Below, in pieces: positions 23,001 to 35,926 of a stretch of 64,000 bases of DNA; within the stretch, counting starts at the first letter, position 1, and every line of letters starts with the position of its first letter. The notes under the pieces are model-generated. The model saw only the letters and a list, made by a program, of their open reading frames with translations. It was not told the origin of the DNA and ran no database searches. A program made the position numbers and the translations under genes. Location: assembly GCA_021495925.1 (NCBI GenBank), contig JAKEKT010000015.1, positions 62,001 through 126,000 of the forward strand, given 5' to 3'. Source of the DNA: Diplodia intermedia. Lineage: Eukaryota > Ascomycota > Dothideomycetes > Botryosphaeriales > Botryosphaeriaceae.

Positions 23001-23479
23001 TGCGAGGACAGGGTCCGCGGATCACGGCGACAGGCAGGGCAGCTTAAGAGAGGCGCGGTGGAGGACGAGGATCAGATAGGATGAAACGCTTGTGGACCGG
23101 GCGCAGACGAGACGCCGGCGGCAGCAAGCATGGATGAGGCTGCGCGAAAAGACGCATGGGAGGGGAGCTATGGGGGGGAGCTTGGCGAGAAGGGGCGTAC
23201 CATGTAGCCTAGGACACGCGGGAGCTGGGGTAAGGGCAGGAGATGACTCGCCCGCTAGGTGTGCAGCGCAGGCGCAGGAGAGGGCGGATGCATGCAAGCA
23301 AGAGCGCAGAGCAGAGACGCCGAAGCCAAACGGGCGCGAGCGAGGGACAGCTGGGCGGGCTGGGGACGGTGACGGGCGGCGGGCAGGGAGGCACTCACCA
23401 GATCGTCCGCCACAGGCGCCGGCTCTTCCTTATACCCCGGAGCACACGGCGCCGTATCTCGCTGCAGCGCATGCGACAT
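20019..23479 (-). CDS. medA: Probable medusa (MedA)-like developmental regulator with duplicated domain
   Basis: Five exons in phase: 23399-23479, 22376-22685, 21156-22211, 20207-20899 and 20019-20155, giving 758 residues. Exon 1 (MSHALQRDTAPCAPGYKEEP) joins across a 713-nt intron with good GTGAGT and CAG signals; the long intron makes this the least certain part. A Pro/Gln-rich region precedes a conserved block at about residues 296-421 (WIAFEYSRDRVKMEYTIRCD, ENCVYPRACC, LNPCLRGKRGLIQRAVDSWR, then a basic RLRSRRVRRMAK). A diverged second copy spans about 575-730 (NNSVYPRSYFP, QRSLDAYRNKMR). From memory, this block is typical of fungal medusa-type proteins that control conidiophore development; that identity is not proved here. 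Retention of the 256-nt intron 20900-21155 would end the protein after the first domain. Confidence 0.65.
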
Positions 23480-26400
23480 TGTTATTATTACCAGCGCTGC
23501 TCGGCCGCTGGAGTCAGTGGTGACTGCGTTGGGCGACGGGTGCGGGCTAGCAACGGCCGTCCGTGCAGCAGCGACCGGGCCCGGGCCAGCTGCGTAATTT
23601 CAGCGCGCCGCGACTGGCTGGCCGCGCGGTGGAGCCAGCACTGAAATAAACTCAAAACGCCCTAAGGCCGCCGCCGCACGCCACGCGTGTCCTCACTGGC
23701 CGCAGCCCTGCGTCCGCGGAGGGCCTGCCCGATCGGGCTGCCCGTCGCCGCGGCTGTGTGCAACGGCCGCAGAGCGTGGGCGTCGCGTGCGCCGGGTCAC
23801 TTGCCGGACTGGTGTGTGGGTGAGGGCTGCTCCTGGTCCGATGCCTGCAGCGGCGCGAGAGGATCGCGCGGGCAGCGTGAGCGGACCCGCCTTACTAATG
23901 CCGAACCAGCGCCACCCCTAGCGCTGCCCGCTAGCCCGGCGCATGAAACCGAGAGCGCGACTCGACAGCCGCAGCGGAGCGAGCTGCCTCTCCACAGCGG
24001 CCGCTGCCACATGCCCTGCTGCTGCTGGTCTCCACCCTCTCCCGGCCTCGTCGGTCCACGCCGCTGCCGGCCTGCGCGCCCGCCCCGTGCCTGCCAGGCC
24101 CTGCCGCCCAGCGCTTGAGATGAGATCCCTCGCCAGATCCGCCCGGCCATCGACGCGCACAGAGCACGGCAGGCGAGCGAGCAGCGACATGGGAGGCTGG
24201 CGATCGCCAGCATCATCATCATCCCGCCGCCGCCGCCACCGCCGCTGCGCGCTGTGGGGGGCTGCCCAGCCACACCTGCGCTGCACTGGCACTGGCACCG
24301 GCACCAGGAAACATCGATGGCGCCGCTGCCACGAGCGGGGCAGGGCAGCTGGCAGCAGGGCTCCAGGGCTCCAGGGCCCGCCGTTGACGGCCGACGACGA
24401 CGCTCGCCGTTTTTCCGCACCGCGTCGAGTCCAAGACCCTGCCAGTGAGGGCGCGATCTACGGCGCGCCCCCGGTCGCCCTGTTTCTCGCGAGGAGAGGT
24501 CGCGTCTCGCTGCCCGCGCCGCCGATCGAGGACATAGGGCCTGCCGCCGCCGTCTCTTGACAGCTCACTCGCGCTTGCTTTTGCGCCTTACGACAGCGCA
24601 TCAAGAGCCGGTGCCGGGCGCTGATTCAGGTTCGTCAAGCGCGCACTGCGCTGCCGACTCGACGCCCAAAAGAACGGGCGCGCCCAAGGGTGAGGCCTGC
24701 GCGCAATTCATGCGTCAAGCTCGCGCTGGTGCCTTGGGCTGGAATCCCAAAGCCGCCAAGCGGATGCGCCGGCAGACGTGCAAATCCCGAGTTGAGTTAG
24801 AGAGAGGGCCAGCCAGCTGCTGCCGCGCGCGCGGCCGGGGGGGAAATTGGATATACAGGCACGCGAAGGTAAACTGGCGATATACTTCGCGCAGCCCGGC
24901 GCGAGGTCCTGGTCTCACCATTTACGAGGCATAAACATTGCTAAGTTGGCGCTACCTCCGCTATCCACCCGATTAACACGCTTTCCTATACACAGCCGTC
25001 CGAGACAATTCACGCTTCTCGGCACTCGTCAGACGGCAATCAGATCTCTTGCCTCGCACGCGGGGCCGGCGTTGCGTACTCGACCGTTGCGGGTGGTACG
25101 CCCGGGCTTGGTGTTGGATCAGGCCATGATAGACACGGCCGCCTGCTGCTTTGAGCCAATGCTGTCCAGATGCTTTTTTTCCTAATTCCACAAAAATATT
25201 AGGGCCGGTGCCGACCGGGTCAATTCTTCTTGCTTCGGCCAGAAGTCCGGCTCGTCTGGACTGGACCCTCTTCCTTCGAGCCTCGAGCCTCGCGCGCCGC
25301 AACACAGCGGGCGACGGAATTGCTCTCCCACAGCTACTACATCATGCTCATGGGCAGCTGAATCCAGGATCTGGGCGTCATCGTAGCGTTTTTCAAAGTA
25401 GCATCTTCGTCCGGATGTTGGATTCGACTACCTATGTCGTGGGAAGCGGCAAGACGTCAGGATGCATCACCAGGCACGCACAAGCGGTCACTGCCACCCG
25501 TACCTCGCTCGCACACGGCGGATCGGCACTCGGGCGCGCGCTCCAATCTTCATCCGGCCTGCGTGTCTCTGGCACGGACGCGACGAGCCTATTTGGCGGT
25601 GGGCAGCCAGAGACGTCGCGTGTTCTGGAGGCGCCCGCTGCATTGCCAGACCTGCGACACAGGCAGTCGCATTTGCAGGCAGGCGCCCGGCAGCGCGCGG
25701 AGGCGATCTGCGGGCCTCTGCATCGCCGCGTACCTCCAAGATTTTCGCGGGCGGCGAGCTGCAGCGAGGGAGGGCTGCACTCGGGCTACGAAGTACGAAG
25801 CTCGGCCCCGTGACGCGCGCACTAGAGCGGGCGCGGTGGATCCGTCGTGCCCTTTTTCTTCAGCATCACGCGTGGGCTGCTAGAGCAGCGCCGGGTCCGC
25901 ATTCGGGGCCGCAGCTCACCGCGTCGGCTGCTGTTGCGGCGGGTGCGAGCGCGGGCTGGTGGTGCTGGTGGTGGTGGTGGTGGTTGGGGTGAGGTTGAAA
26001 GCTGCGCAGAGCCGTGAGAGCTACCCCGGGCAGCAGCCACGAGGGCCGCTGTGCAGATTGGAGCTTGGGATGCGCTCCGGCGACACCCATGCCTCCCGCG
26101 CGACACCCTCGTCCAACGGCCGGGCTAGCCGTGTGATGGTGGGCTGAACCATGCCGGCGCCGCTCGCGTATTTTGCATGGGCCGGCAGCGATAACGATAG
26201 GCCATGCCTCTGGAGCTGCAACCGTGGTTGCCGCAGGCATTCGTGCTGTCATGCACCCGCACATTTCTTGTTTGGACGTCATGGCGGTTTTCTCCGGTCG
26301 GCTGCGCTGCGATCGTCGGCGGCCAAGTTATGCCCAGTTATGCTGTTTCGGCGCGCGTGTCCAGGGCGCGGAGAGCAGCCATGGTCGCTGGCGCGGGCAG

Positions 26401-29000
26401 ATGGACCAGGCAGGCCTGCTAGCAGCAGCGCGCTGGGCCAGAGCCAAAATTAAGGTTGCTGTCAACGCGTGTCACGAACCACGGGCAGTGGCCAGGCCTC
26501 AGGGCCCCCAGCCCGTGATTTTCTCAGGCCTTCACCATGCTTCCCGAGATTCCTTGAGGGTGCGCTTCCCACAGCCGCACCTGCATCGGCCGCTCGCAGC
26601 GTGGGCGGCGCCGCTGATGCCTGCGCTCCCGGTCCCCACGCCCGCGAGCGCGTGCCGGTGAAGATTGTGCCGCCGATCCGACGCGCCTGCTCCCTCTCGC
26701 CTCTCGCCCAACGCCGCGCGCCGTCGGACTCGCCCTTCGCAGCCGAGCTCGCGAGCTCTGTCTTGCGCTGCCAACGTTCGTGCATAAGCGCCAGCTGCCC
26801 GTCCGCGCGCGCTGATTTGCCGGGCTGCGCGGCGACGCTGCCTCCAATCTCGACCGGGTCGGAGGCTGCGCCCCCTGCTCGTGTGCATCGTGTGCATGGG
26901 GCGCGGGCGCTGGGCAGGGCCCCCCAGGCCGTGCCGCTCATTCCCGGGCGCGGCCGGGATGATGCCTCGAAGGACCGTTTCTGACAGGTCGATGGCGGGG
27001 CTTGGCTCTGGCCTGGTCGCGCGCATGGGCTGATGCGTGCATGTGGGATCGTTATTCCGTCATCGATGTCAGGCGAGAGGTTGATGAAGGAGCAAGTGGA
27101 GAGGAGGTCGCGCTCTGGACGGTTGATTACGCGCTGGAGCTTGGCGGGGAAAGCACGGGGCAGCGCGCCCGAACTGCTGGGCTCTGAGCCGTGCTGCTCG
27201 CGGCGGCGGACTCGAGCTCGCAGGCGGCTCTCGCGGAGCCGTCAATGCAAAGCCAGAGTGGCCGTGGCATTGTGACGCAGATTGACAGGCGGCGGGGCGT
27301 TTCTGCCTTATGCGACACGGCCGTGAAACATGGCGCCGCAGCGGGCTGGAGAGCGCAGCGAGCGCAGCGCGAAGGTCGTTCGTTCGTTCGAGAGCCGCGG
27401 TGTGGCCGGGCCAGACCTGGCTCCGCAATCACCACCACGATCGTCACCAGCCTGGCCGCGAAACCAAGACAAGCAAGCTTCCGATCCCCAGCGCGCTAGC
27501 CATTGCAGCAGGCGACCGGCGACCAGCGCGGCCAGGCAACGCGCTGCGGCGGAGCACATCTTCATCTCATCGGCGGCGGGCAGGGCGAGCGGCGCCGTCT
27601 GCTCAGTCGGCTGTGGCAGCGTGCTTCTTGCGCCGCCCCTTCAAACGCGCAAGCTGACGTGGCTCGCATTTCCGACTGCATCCCAGCAAAACGCGGGGGG
27701 CCTGATCGGCGCGCCATGCCGTTTCTCGCTGTGGCCGCTGCGCCCCGCCTCCACCACTCACAGCGCGTCGCCAGCGCTATACATGGCCTGCTGAACACTG
27801 TGTGCGAAGCTCTCGACGAGCTTATCCACTTCTCCCCGACCGCACTGCCCTCGGGAGCGCTCTGTCCGGCGCGCTGGCTGCCGGCCTTGCTGCCTCATCT
27901 GGCCGCTCGAGGAAATCGCAATAATGCCACGAGCATCGCCCGATGGCCCTGACCGCTGCTGCTGCTGCATGCTCAGGCTCAACCCGCCCACGCGACTGCC
28001 GCCGTCCCTGATGCGCTCCGCGCCTTGGCCGCCCCGTTCCGCCCGGGCTGCTGACCGTCCAGGAGCCCTCATGCGCGTGTCTCAGGCGGGCTGCATCTCG
28101 TCCGGATTATTGAAGAAAACCAGCGTCACATCGGCATCGCCCTCGCGCTGCATCCGGGTTTTGCACCAGCCGCGAGAAGGGCGTCTGCAGCCGCGCGCCC
28201 CCAGCCATTCGCCCACACGCTTTTCTCCGCATGGGGCAGCGCGGATCTTGGGCGTTGACGTTGCACAACACCACAGCGCACCTCCGCGACGCCGCATCCC
28301 GTGCCCCCACCATCTCACTCGTCAGGATGCTGCGGCTGGCCCTCGCGAACCGGTCCGCAGTTGCTTGTTCACGTAGCACGGCAGCGCCCTCCAGATACCC
28401 ACTTCCCGCTGCCGCGCTTGTACGCTGCCTCCGCGGCCAATCCTTCGTCGAGTCATCAGGCAACTGCTGCAGCGGCTGCTGTCCGAAAGCGACCGCCAGC
28501 AGCCAGGCCTCCTCCTGCCCTGCATCCTTACCGTGTTCCTCCCGTCCGCCGCTGCCCGCTACATCCCCTCCCAGCCTTGTGCAGCTCGCTAAGACAGCGG
28601 TGCATTCACGCCTGTACCCTGAGCCCGCGGCCTCCAGCTGCTGCCCGCCTGCCCAATTGTACGCCTGCCTGGAATCCGGTCGCACCAAAACTGCCCGATT
28701 CTAGCGTCATTTTGCACCTCCCAGCCCGCCGAAGCTCTTCGATCCGTCTTCTAGAATCATGCGTGCCGGCCCTGGGTGCCAGGAGCCGCTTCGTGCCGTG
28801 GTACAGCCTCCGACCTGAGGCAGACCGAAGCGGTTGCTCGCAGCCATGGACGCGTATGTCACAAGGAAACGAGTGTTGTATCTCGCCGTGTGGGGGAAGA
28901 CGAGCTTGGTAATTCACTTGGCGGACGTTGCAATGGCGCATCTGGCCGAAGATCCGGCCGCCGTGGCCTTGTGACTATTGCGCTCCCCGATACACCACCC
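23480..29000. other. GC-rich gene-free region upstream of the medusa-like gene
   Basis: About 5.5 kb of visibly very GC-rich sequence in which all six frames are open for long stretches at once. Every frame reads as Arg/Ala/Pro/Ser-rich protein with no domain, and none dominates. This is what stop-poor GC-rich noncoding DNA looks like. It is plausibly promoter and 5' leader of the medusa-like gene. Palindromic repeat copy D lies at 25354-25432. Confidence 0.5.
25354..25432. repeat. Dispersed palindromic repeat, copy D
   Basis: Left arm 25354-25382 (GCAGCTGAATCCAGGATCTG) and right arm 25400-25432, whose reverse complement reads AGTCGAATCCAACATCCGGA. Both arms resemble the arms of copies A and C. 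It is more diverged than copy B. Confidence 0.5.
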
Positions 29001-29892
29001 TCTGTCTTGCCGCCCTGCTCTGCGGGCTGCCTCCCTTACTCGGCCCTGGGGCTCATCTGATCTGGATCTGGACCGAACCGGACTGGTCTGATGTGAGAAG
29101 GGATGCGTGCAGGCCCAAGTGGAAGCATCACAAATCGAAAAGAGTCAGTCATCAGAGACAATAATTTGGCCGTCATCATCACAAGCAGCACATCTTAGCC
29201 TGCCAGGCGGCACAAGTACGGCCAAGCCGAGGTTGACGCTGAAAGTTGAACTGCCGCTCCGGATCCCGTACGGATAGCAGCGGCCCTCTGAATTGCTAAT
29301 TGAATGTAGGCCGGTGGCTGGGCCTTCCTTCTTCAGATCAGCAGTTAACCGCAAGATCTGCCAGGTATCAACATGCTTCACCAGCTAGCCTAGCTACTTT
29401 CGCCGCCCGACTCCTTGCCAACGCGGCCGAACCGAGTCTCTGGGCCTTACATATCCGCGTGCGCTTACGCACAGCCTACCGACCACCAATGCCGTAGCTG
29501 TTCTCTTACTCTCGCCAGTTGGCTCCACATACCCCTCCCTTATCACCTTTCATGCAGCGAAGCGACCCGCGAACGTGGGGGCCAGGGACCCAGAGTCCGA
29601 CTGGCATTGTTCCATGGTATGCTGGTCTGTTTATTTTTTTCTTTTCTCTCAAGGATTGGCGAACATGTGTTGACGGCAGTACCTACCATCAACAACCGAC
29701 CTCACGGTAAGGGGCACCGACCGACACTTCGCCCCCCAACCCCCAAAGTTTATCTGTTCTTCTAGTTCTCACATACTAATCGTCAATGGCCCCCAACCTG
29801 CCTTCCTAACCTCAGCCCACGGCGGGTGGCAAAAGAAATTGCCCACCCGCATCTGCCTTACTCAGATGCCACATTTAAATATCTAGGTAGGC

Positions 29893-29995
29893 AGCTGAAT
29901 ACAAGATCCGGACGTAAATGTAAGTTTTTAATTCGCGCATTTAGTCTAGATCTTGTACGCAACTACCCATCCCATGTAGAATCGTTCTATGAGGC
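29893..29995. repeat. Dispersed palindromic repeat, copy C
   Basis: Left arm 29893-29921 (AGCTGAATACAAGATCCGG continuing to AAATGT) and right arm about 29936-29967, containing the reverse complement TACAAGATCT. The left arm matches copy B almost base for base over GAATACAAGATCC. The right flank, with CCATGTAGAATCG and CTATGAGG, parallels the flank of copy B. This fixes the repeat unit at roughly 100 bp. Confidence 0.65.
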
Positions 29996-32900
29996 ACCGT
30001 GAGCTGAGACATGAGTTAGTGATCTTGAGATCGCGCCCTCACAGCCCGCCTGTTCACTCTATCACAGGTCGCCACCCAGTAACCCCTGGTTTTCCTCCTC
30101 TCCCGCCCCTACCCCAAACAGCTCAGCCTCCCGCTACTGTTTTTCGATATTCGCGCGCGGGCGTCGACGGCGTCCTCCGCGGCGACCTGAATGCGACCAG
30201 CCCTCGTACATCTAGTTCGTTGTGTAACAGCTACACTGCAGCCTATTTCATGCAAGCCCACCACCCTGCTTGCCGCGGGGGCCCCGTCCGCACACCGGCA
30301 CAGTCACTTTCGTTCTCTCTTTTCTGTGCGGCTGCACTGCACACATACACACACGCATGTACGCACGCACACACGCATGCGCGGCACACGTCCAACACGC
30401 ACGCATCGTACACCGTACACCCAGCCGCCACCAACTGGTATCGTACATGGAGCGCATACGCAGACAATAGGAGAGAGTAACGGCACGGATCCGGAAAGGC
30501 ACGGGTGGGGGATGATGGGGGTTCGTCCGCTGCGCCCAGCTTCGTTCCAATGTCTTAGGAAGGTTTCGTCTCATGTTGCGACAGTAGGGCCGCCGGGTCA
30601 CGGACGGGAAAGCTGAAGCGCTAAGCCTCGGAAAAGCCGTACGATAGATGTCAACAAAAGAATGTCCGGGCAAGACCTTCAGCTGACCGCCAGCCGTTGA
30701 CCTCGTACATGATACCAGTAAGTACACATGTGCATGCAAACCGTACGTGTGCTCTCCTGGTGGCTGTCACGCCTCTCATCGCCCGTCCACGAGCTAGGTG
30801 CATGAAATGTGCCTAGCACATCGTTGTGGCTTTACAGAAAAAAAGAAATGCAGCAGACAGAATAGCTTCACTAAGCGTTTTCAATCTGCGCCAAATCCAA
30901 GGAAGGCAACGTATGGAAGGGCATGGTGTAGCAAAATCCGATAAACACATCGGCCTAGATGCTTGTACCGCATTGACATAAAGAGAAGGGTGTGCTAGGG
31001 AACGGTCAGTAGCGGGCCGGGACGGGCCTACCCCCTTCAATCTCACTTTCCTCTTCAGCATTACCAGAATCAGCACTTCGTTGAGAAATAAGCCCAAGTG
31101 GCCGCTATCTTTCCCGCAGCCAGCCGCTTCGACCATGCACATAGGCGTTGCCACTGTACGTGCCCGTCCGGTCAGCAATACATCCATGCAGGTGCCACAG
31201 GTCGCAGCCCGCATGAGAGACAGTAAGGCTCTTCCACCCCTCTCCATCGACCCGTTGCTCGCCGTTAGGGAAAGGCCGCAGGAGGGGGCGTCAAAACCAC
31301 GGTTGCATGAAGGATCGAGGGCGTCCATGTCCAACAATACTCAAAACCAAGCTCTTGGCTGGTAACAGGGCGCGCCAACGGTCGCGGACAGCTGCATATT
31401 CTGCAGCTGGCATTGAGCAGGTGAAAGGGCAGAGGATGAGGCCAAGCATGTTTGCGTATGCGGCGAGCTCTGTTCGAACGCCGTTGTTGATGGATGAGAG
31501 TGCTGTCACTGATCGCCATAGAGAACCATGCATTGAGCTACATAGAGGCCATCCAGCAAAGTACGCATGCAATGGGGAACAACTGATAGGACTCTTCAAC
31601 CGAGAGTAACCGGAGGAAAGAAGGTATGTTTTTTGCGAAAATGGCTTGGGGTTGACTTTAGCCTATCTGTGGTCGCTACTGTGGAAGCGTGACTACTTTC
31701 CCTCCCCCACCACCTCCTTTCTCGCGCAGCCTCCTCACTCACGGCTCAGAAACCGACTTGCGGTCCGCGTCGAAATGCGGGCTGCGACTGGGATGATGCC
31801 GGCCACGGCACCGGCGCGCTGCAGGTGGTAAACAGGCAATCAAGGGGCAAGACTAAAGTGTGACACTTTCCTGTACCGTGCCGTCATACATCGCCGCCGC
31901 AATCGTCATAGCCATCAGCTGCCTTGGCTGGAGCCGGGACGGCAAGGGCCTTTTTGTGAGACGATCTTTCCCCACGCGCTCTGTTGTGCTGCCCCGTTAC
32001 CATGCGACGGACGGAGGAGGGGGAGGGCATTGGAAAGCGCTTGCATCTCCCGAAAGAGAAGGACGGGCAGGATCAGACCATGGGTTCGTGCCTAATCACG
32101 TCATTCGACCGAGGCCTCTTGTGGATAGGAGGTGGCGGCGGCGGCGGCGGCAACCGTTGCGAGAACTGTAAGTCATTATCGAGATCCGAGATGATGCTCT
32201 GCCCCCGGAGTCTCCTGCATGATCCAACGCTCTAGCAGCACGCTCCGGCCCCCGGGGAAGTGCGAAGCTTTGGAACCGGCTGATGGTCCGCAACGTTTTG
32301 ACCATCGGATCCCGCGCGCCATGCGTGCGCCTGGACGACGACTGACTAACGTCTGTTCCAGCCCAACGAGAAAGCCGCGCCAAACTACCGTCTCGATCAG
32401 GTTGGAAAGGATGTTCATGATGGTAAGACAAAACAAAGTAGAGGGTTAATCACGCCGTACTTACTTCGCACGATGGCCTGCAGTCTCCCCGCTGCCCCAT
32501 GCCTGGACCGTAGCATCTGAACCATCAGCCCATCTCCCTTCCTCCCCTGAAATGACGGCGGGCCGGCCGTCCGTACCGTTGTCCTCTCCTGCGGCTGTCT
32601 CACTAACTGTCCCCTTGGACCAACCACGCGGCATTTCGAATCACCGACAACCTCTCCCCGAAGTAACCTACGGCCACCTCCCGAACATAGGGCCGCGGCC
32701 CGCGAACCGACCGTTTCCAGCCAGCCCATCACTACATACATACCTTATTCCCAGCCCAGCCCAGCCCAGCCCAACCCAGACCAACCCAGACCGCACACAC
32801 CCCACAGCACGCGAACAGCGGCAGGGTTCGGGAAAAAGACCCGTAACCCAATCGCTCCGTACAGACACACCCATGATTCATTCCACCAAACCCCGTACGA

Positions 32901-35453
32901 AAAAAAAGAGAAACTTAATTCATCCTTCATCGCAAGTAAATAGTAGTAAACAAAAACAGCGAAAACCCTGCACGTGCCATCATCGTTTACCAATGCCCTT
33001 CCTTCCCTGCATTGTCACCATCTGGGGGGCGGCTCCAAGATGCCCTTCTACTACCTAAACCTGCCACACACAAAACAGCCAGGAGGATCACACACATCCG
33101 CGCATTCCCGCTTTTTTTTTCAGGCCGGCCGGCGACCGATGCCCCACTTTGACGAGGAGGCGCAAGCAGAAGAACAGCTTGCCTGATGATCATTGAGCCG
33201 AGCTGCAGGATTTCAATCGTTGCAACCTGCAGTAGCGTTCTGATGATGCGGCCCTGCCTGATGGTTAGGATCATTGTGGCGAAGGGCGCGAGCCGCCGCC
33301 GCCGCCACCCGCGGATGGACGGATTGGGCAGCGGTGGCGGCGCCGGATGAACGGATGGAATGAATAATGGAAGGAAGGAAGGAAGGGTGGGATTCTTTCT
33401 CTCTCCTATCCCCCCGGCCGGTCTAAATGCTGCTGGCACTACATACATACGTACAATACCCTACGGACGACGACGGGGGCCGTCTGGCTCTCGGGCTCCC
33501 CCCCACCCCCCTGCATGGAAGGCGGAAGAAGAGGGTCTGATTTGCTGCACGGCGTCGAGAACGAACGGGAGTTTTTTGCTACCACTTGTTTTGTTTGCAA
33601 GACCTTCCTCTCGCAGCAATTGGAAAACGAGCCGTGGTGGTGGTGGTGTTGGTGGTGGGCGGCATGCAGCAATGAAGCTTGTCCAGCAAAAGTTCTTGTT
33701 CGCTTTCCCGCCGCCGCCGTATCGCCGTATTTCGTTCGACTAAAAAGGTCGGCGAGAGCAGCAGCTAGCTAGTTGGTGGGGGGCACGAAGCAGGCACCAG
33801 TGGAATAAGGCCCCTGCAGTCACGCGCGCGATATGCCATGTGAAAACCCATGGCATGGCTTTTAGGAACAAACATGCTATAGCGTAAAAGAGGAATTGCT
33901 TTTTTTTGTCCCCCTTCTTCTTCTCCCCGCGCCCGGTTGGACTACCTAGCCACCTCGTTCGGTGTGCGTTGCCCAACCCTCCTCCTCCTCCGCCGATTTC
34001 TTGTTCTTAGCCGCTGCCGCGGCAGCCGGCGGAAGGGCAAACGGGGGAGGAGAGAGTGTTCGGAACCGCAACTGCCGAAGTGGACCATTCCGAAAAAAGC
34101 AAACGAAGCGCCCCCCGCCTGCGTATGTATGTAGTCTGGAAGGAAGCAAGCCGACTGATGGATGTTCTTCCCGTAGCCTTCTTCTTCTTCTCGTTCGGAG
34201 ACCGGGGTGCTCAAAAGGCCACCAGCATCTTCGGTAGGGGAGGAGGAGGAGGAGGAGGGGTGGAACGAGCCCTGCATGCAGCGCTCATTCGAACAAACAA
34301 ATCATGAGGCGATGGTCGTCTCCGCTAGTAATGGGTTCGTCGGTTCCGCAAGTACTAACTACCAAACGAACCCCAGGCCCAGGCCCCAGGCGCGCGCGTT
34401 TCATGTCTTTCGCAAGTGCATTCTGCAAGCCTTCCCACTTGTTCCTTGCGACGGCGGGATTGACGCTAAAACCGTTGGCCCGAGTCAATAGCCGCCGTAG
34501 ACTATTACTCTATTCCGTCCACCCCCTCCGGCCCGGTTCCGTGTCGTATCTGCGTGCTGTAGCCTATAGAGTTTGTTTGGGATAAAGAAGGTCCCCTCCC
34601 ACTCGGCAATAAGTAAACGATCCGGGGCGCCACTGGACAAATGAGCCGCTCTCTCCGGAACACGAGCGGGCAGCGGAGTTGATGGGCGAAAAAGGGTCTC
34701 TGTTATTTTTAGCCGCCCCGTTAGTAATGAGGTCTTGCGTTCCGCTGTAACTTACGCACGGCTCACGTGGAGGCCTGGTCGAAAAAAGACCATCGGAAGC
34801 ATACAGCCTATTCATCCGACGATGCCTTGTCTCATCGACTTCGATCCCAACGGGTACCACGTCGGTGTCGCTCCTCGTTGCAACACTGAGAATGGTCCAT
34901 CGCAACACGAATGCTACCCTCGACCGTCTTGCAACACCAAGCAAAACCGACATCGTGACACTTCCTCGGTGCTCACAGCGCGCACACACAGAGAGAGAGA
35001 GGCAACAACAAAACACACCTTCTAAAAGGAAAAGAAAGCAACATTAAATTCCGTCGTCAACTACCTGCCCAAGACCCACCAATCCCGTCAACCATTACAG
35101 CTTCTCTCCACATTTAATTTCCCCCCCATCATGCCGGGGAACACTGACTGACTCCCTTTCTCTGCAAAGCAGAACTTGCCGATGACACCATGATAGCTCC
35201 CGCATCGTTGTTGAAAAAGACAATCATCTCCTCTTGCAGCTAGAAAGCAGCAGCAGCAGTAGCAATGGCAGCAAAGACGCCTTTTCTGACTGCGAGGGAC
35301 AACCAAACGATCGAACAAGAAACAGAAAAAAAACAGAGGAGAGTGTGGGAGTGTCAACAAGCAAACCAGGATCGGTTGGTAACTCGAAAGGAGAAGAAAA
35401 GAACTCAATAAAAAGGAATTGTTGTGTAGTAAGCTAGCTGCGTAAGTTGCTGG

Positions 35454-35478
35454 TATGTGTTTGTGTGTGTGTGTGTCT
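35454..35478. repeat. GT microsatellite
   Basis: An imperfect run of GT dinucleotides in the 3' flank of the hoxa13-like gene. Confidence 0.7.
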
Positions 35479-35926
35479 TGCCTGTGTAGTGTATAAGCGC
35501 AAAAAAGAGTTAGGTGAAGAAAATGAATTTCGCGTTCATCATGACTTCATCTCCGCCCCATCCCCCCACTCCCAATTGAACCACAAAGCGTAGAAAAACG
35601 GTATGAAAGAGAAAAGAAAAAGAGAAAAACTCCCGCCCGCTCCCACCCATCCAGCCCGAATCAATGTCTTCGTCACAACATATCAACCCATCGACCTCCG
35701 TCCCAATTTTTTTGTGTTGTTCATCATCCATCCAGCAGCTTCACCTGGACCACCCACACTCCCGATATCCTGGAAGCGCTGACCTCTGGCCGAGACCATG
35801 CCCGTATCGCGGAAGCGTGAGATCATGTTTCCGTCTCCAAAAGACGGCAGGTGTCTCAAGATGAGAGAGAGAGAGAGAAAGATGCGGTGCAGCACGCAGC
35901 ACGCAGCACGAAGCCACACCCGCCGC

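Larger units (their letters stand above)
29001..35926. other. Gene-poor region between medusa-like gene and hoxa13-like gene
   Basis: About 6.9 kb without a credible gene. It includes palindromic repeat copy C, CA-rich sequence near 30345-30380, a CCCAG pentamer run near 32751-32775 and a GT run near 35458-35476. Frames up to 174 codons (30813-31337, minus) have no recognisable features. The right end should be the 3' UTR of the hoxa13-like gene. Confidence 0.45.

Noticed and set aside
23480..28900. Dozens of overlapping frames of 100-220 codons on both strands, all rich in Arg, Ala, Pro and Ser.
   Set aside because: They are open in all frames at once, share no domain or splice logic and fit GC-rich, stop-poor noncoding DNA.
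30340..30400. A CA-rich run that resembled spaced repeats and was considered as a CRISPR-like array.
   Set aside because: It is an imperfect dinucleotide microsatellite without unique spacers, in a eukaryotic genome.
30813..31337. A 174-codon minus-strand frame in the gene-poor region.
   Set aside because: No motif, Cys-rich mixture without pattern, and equally open competing frames nearby.
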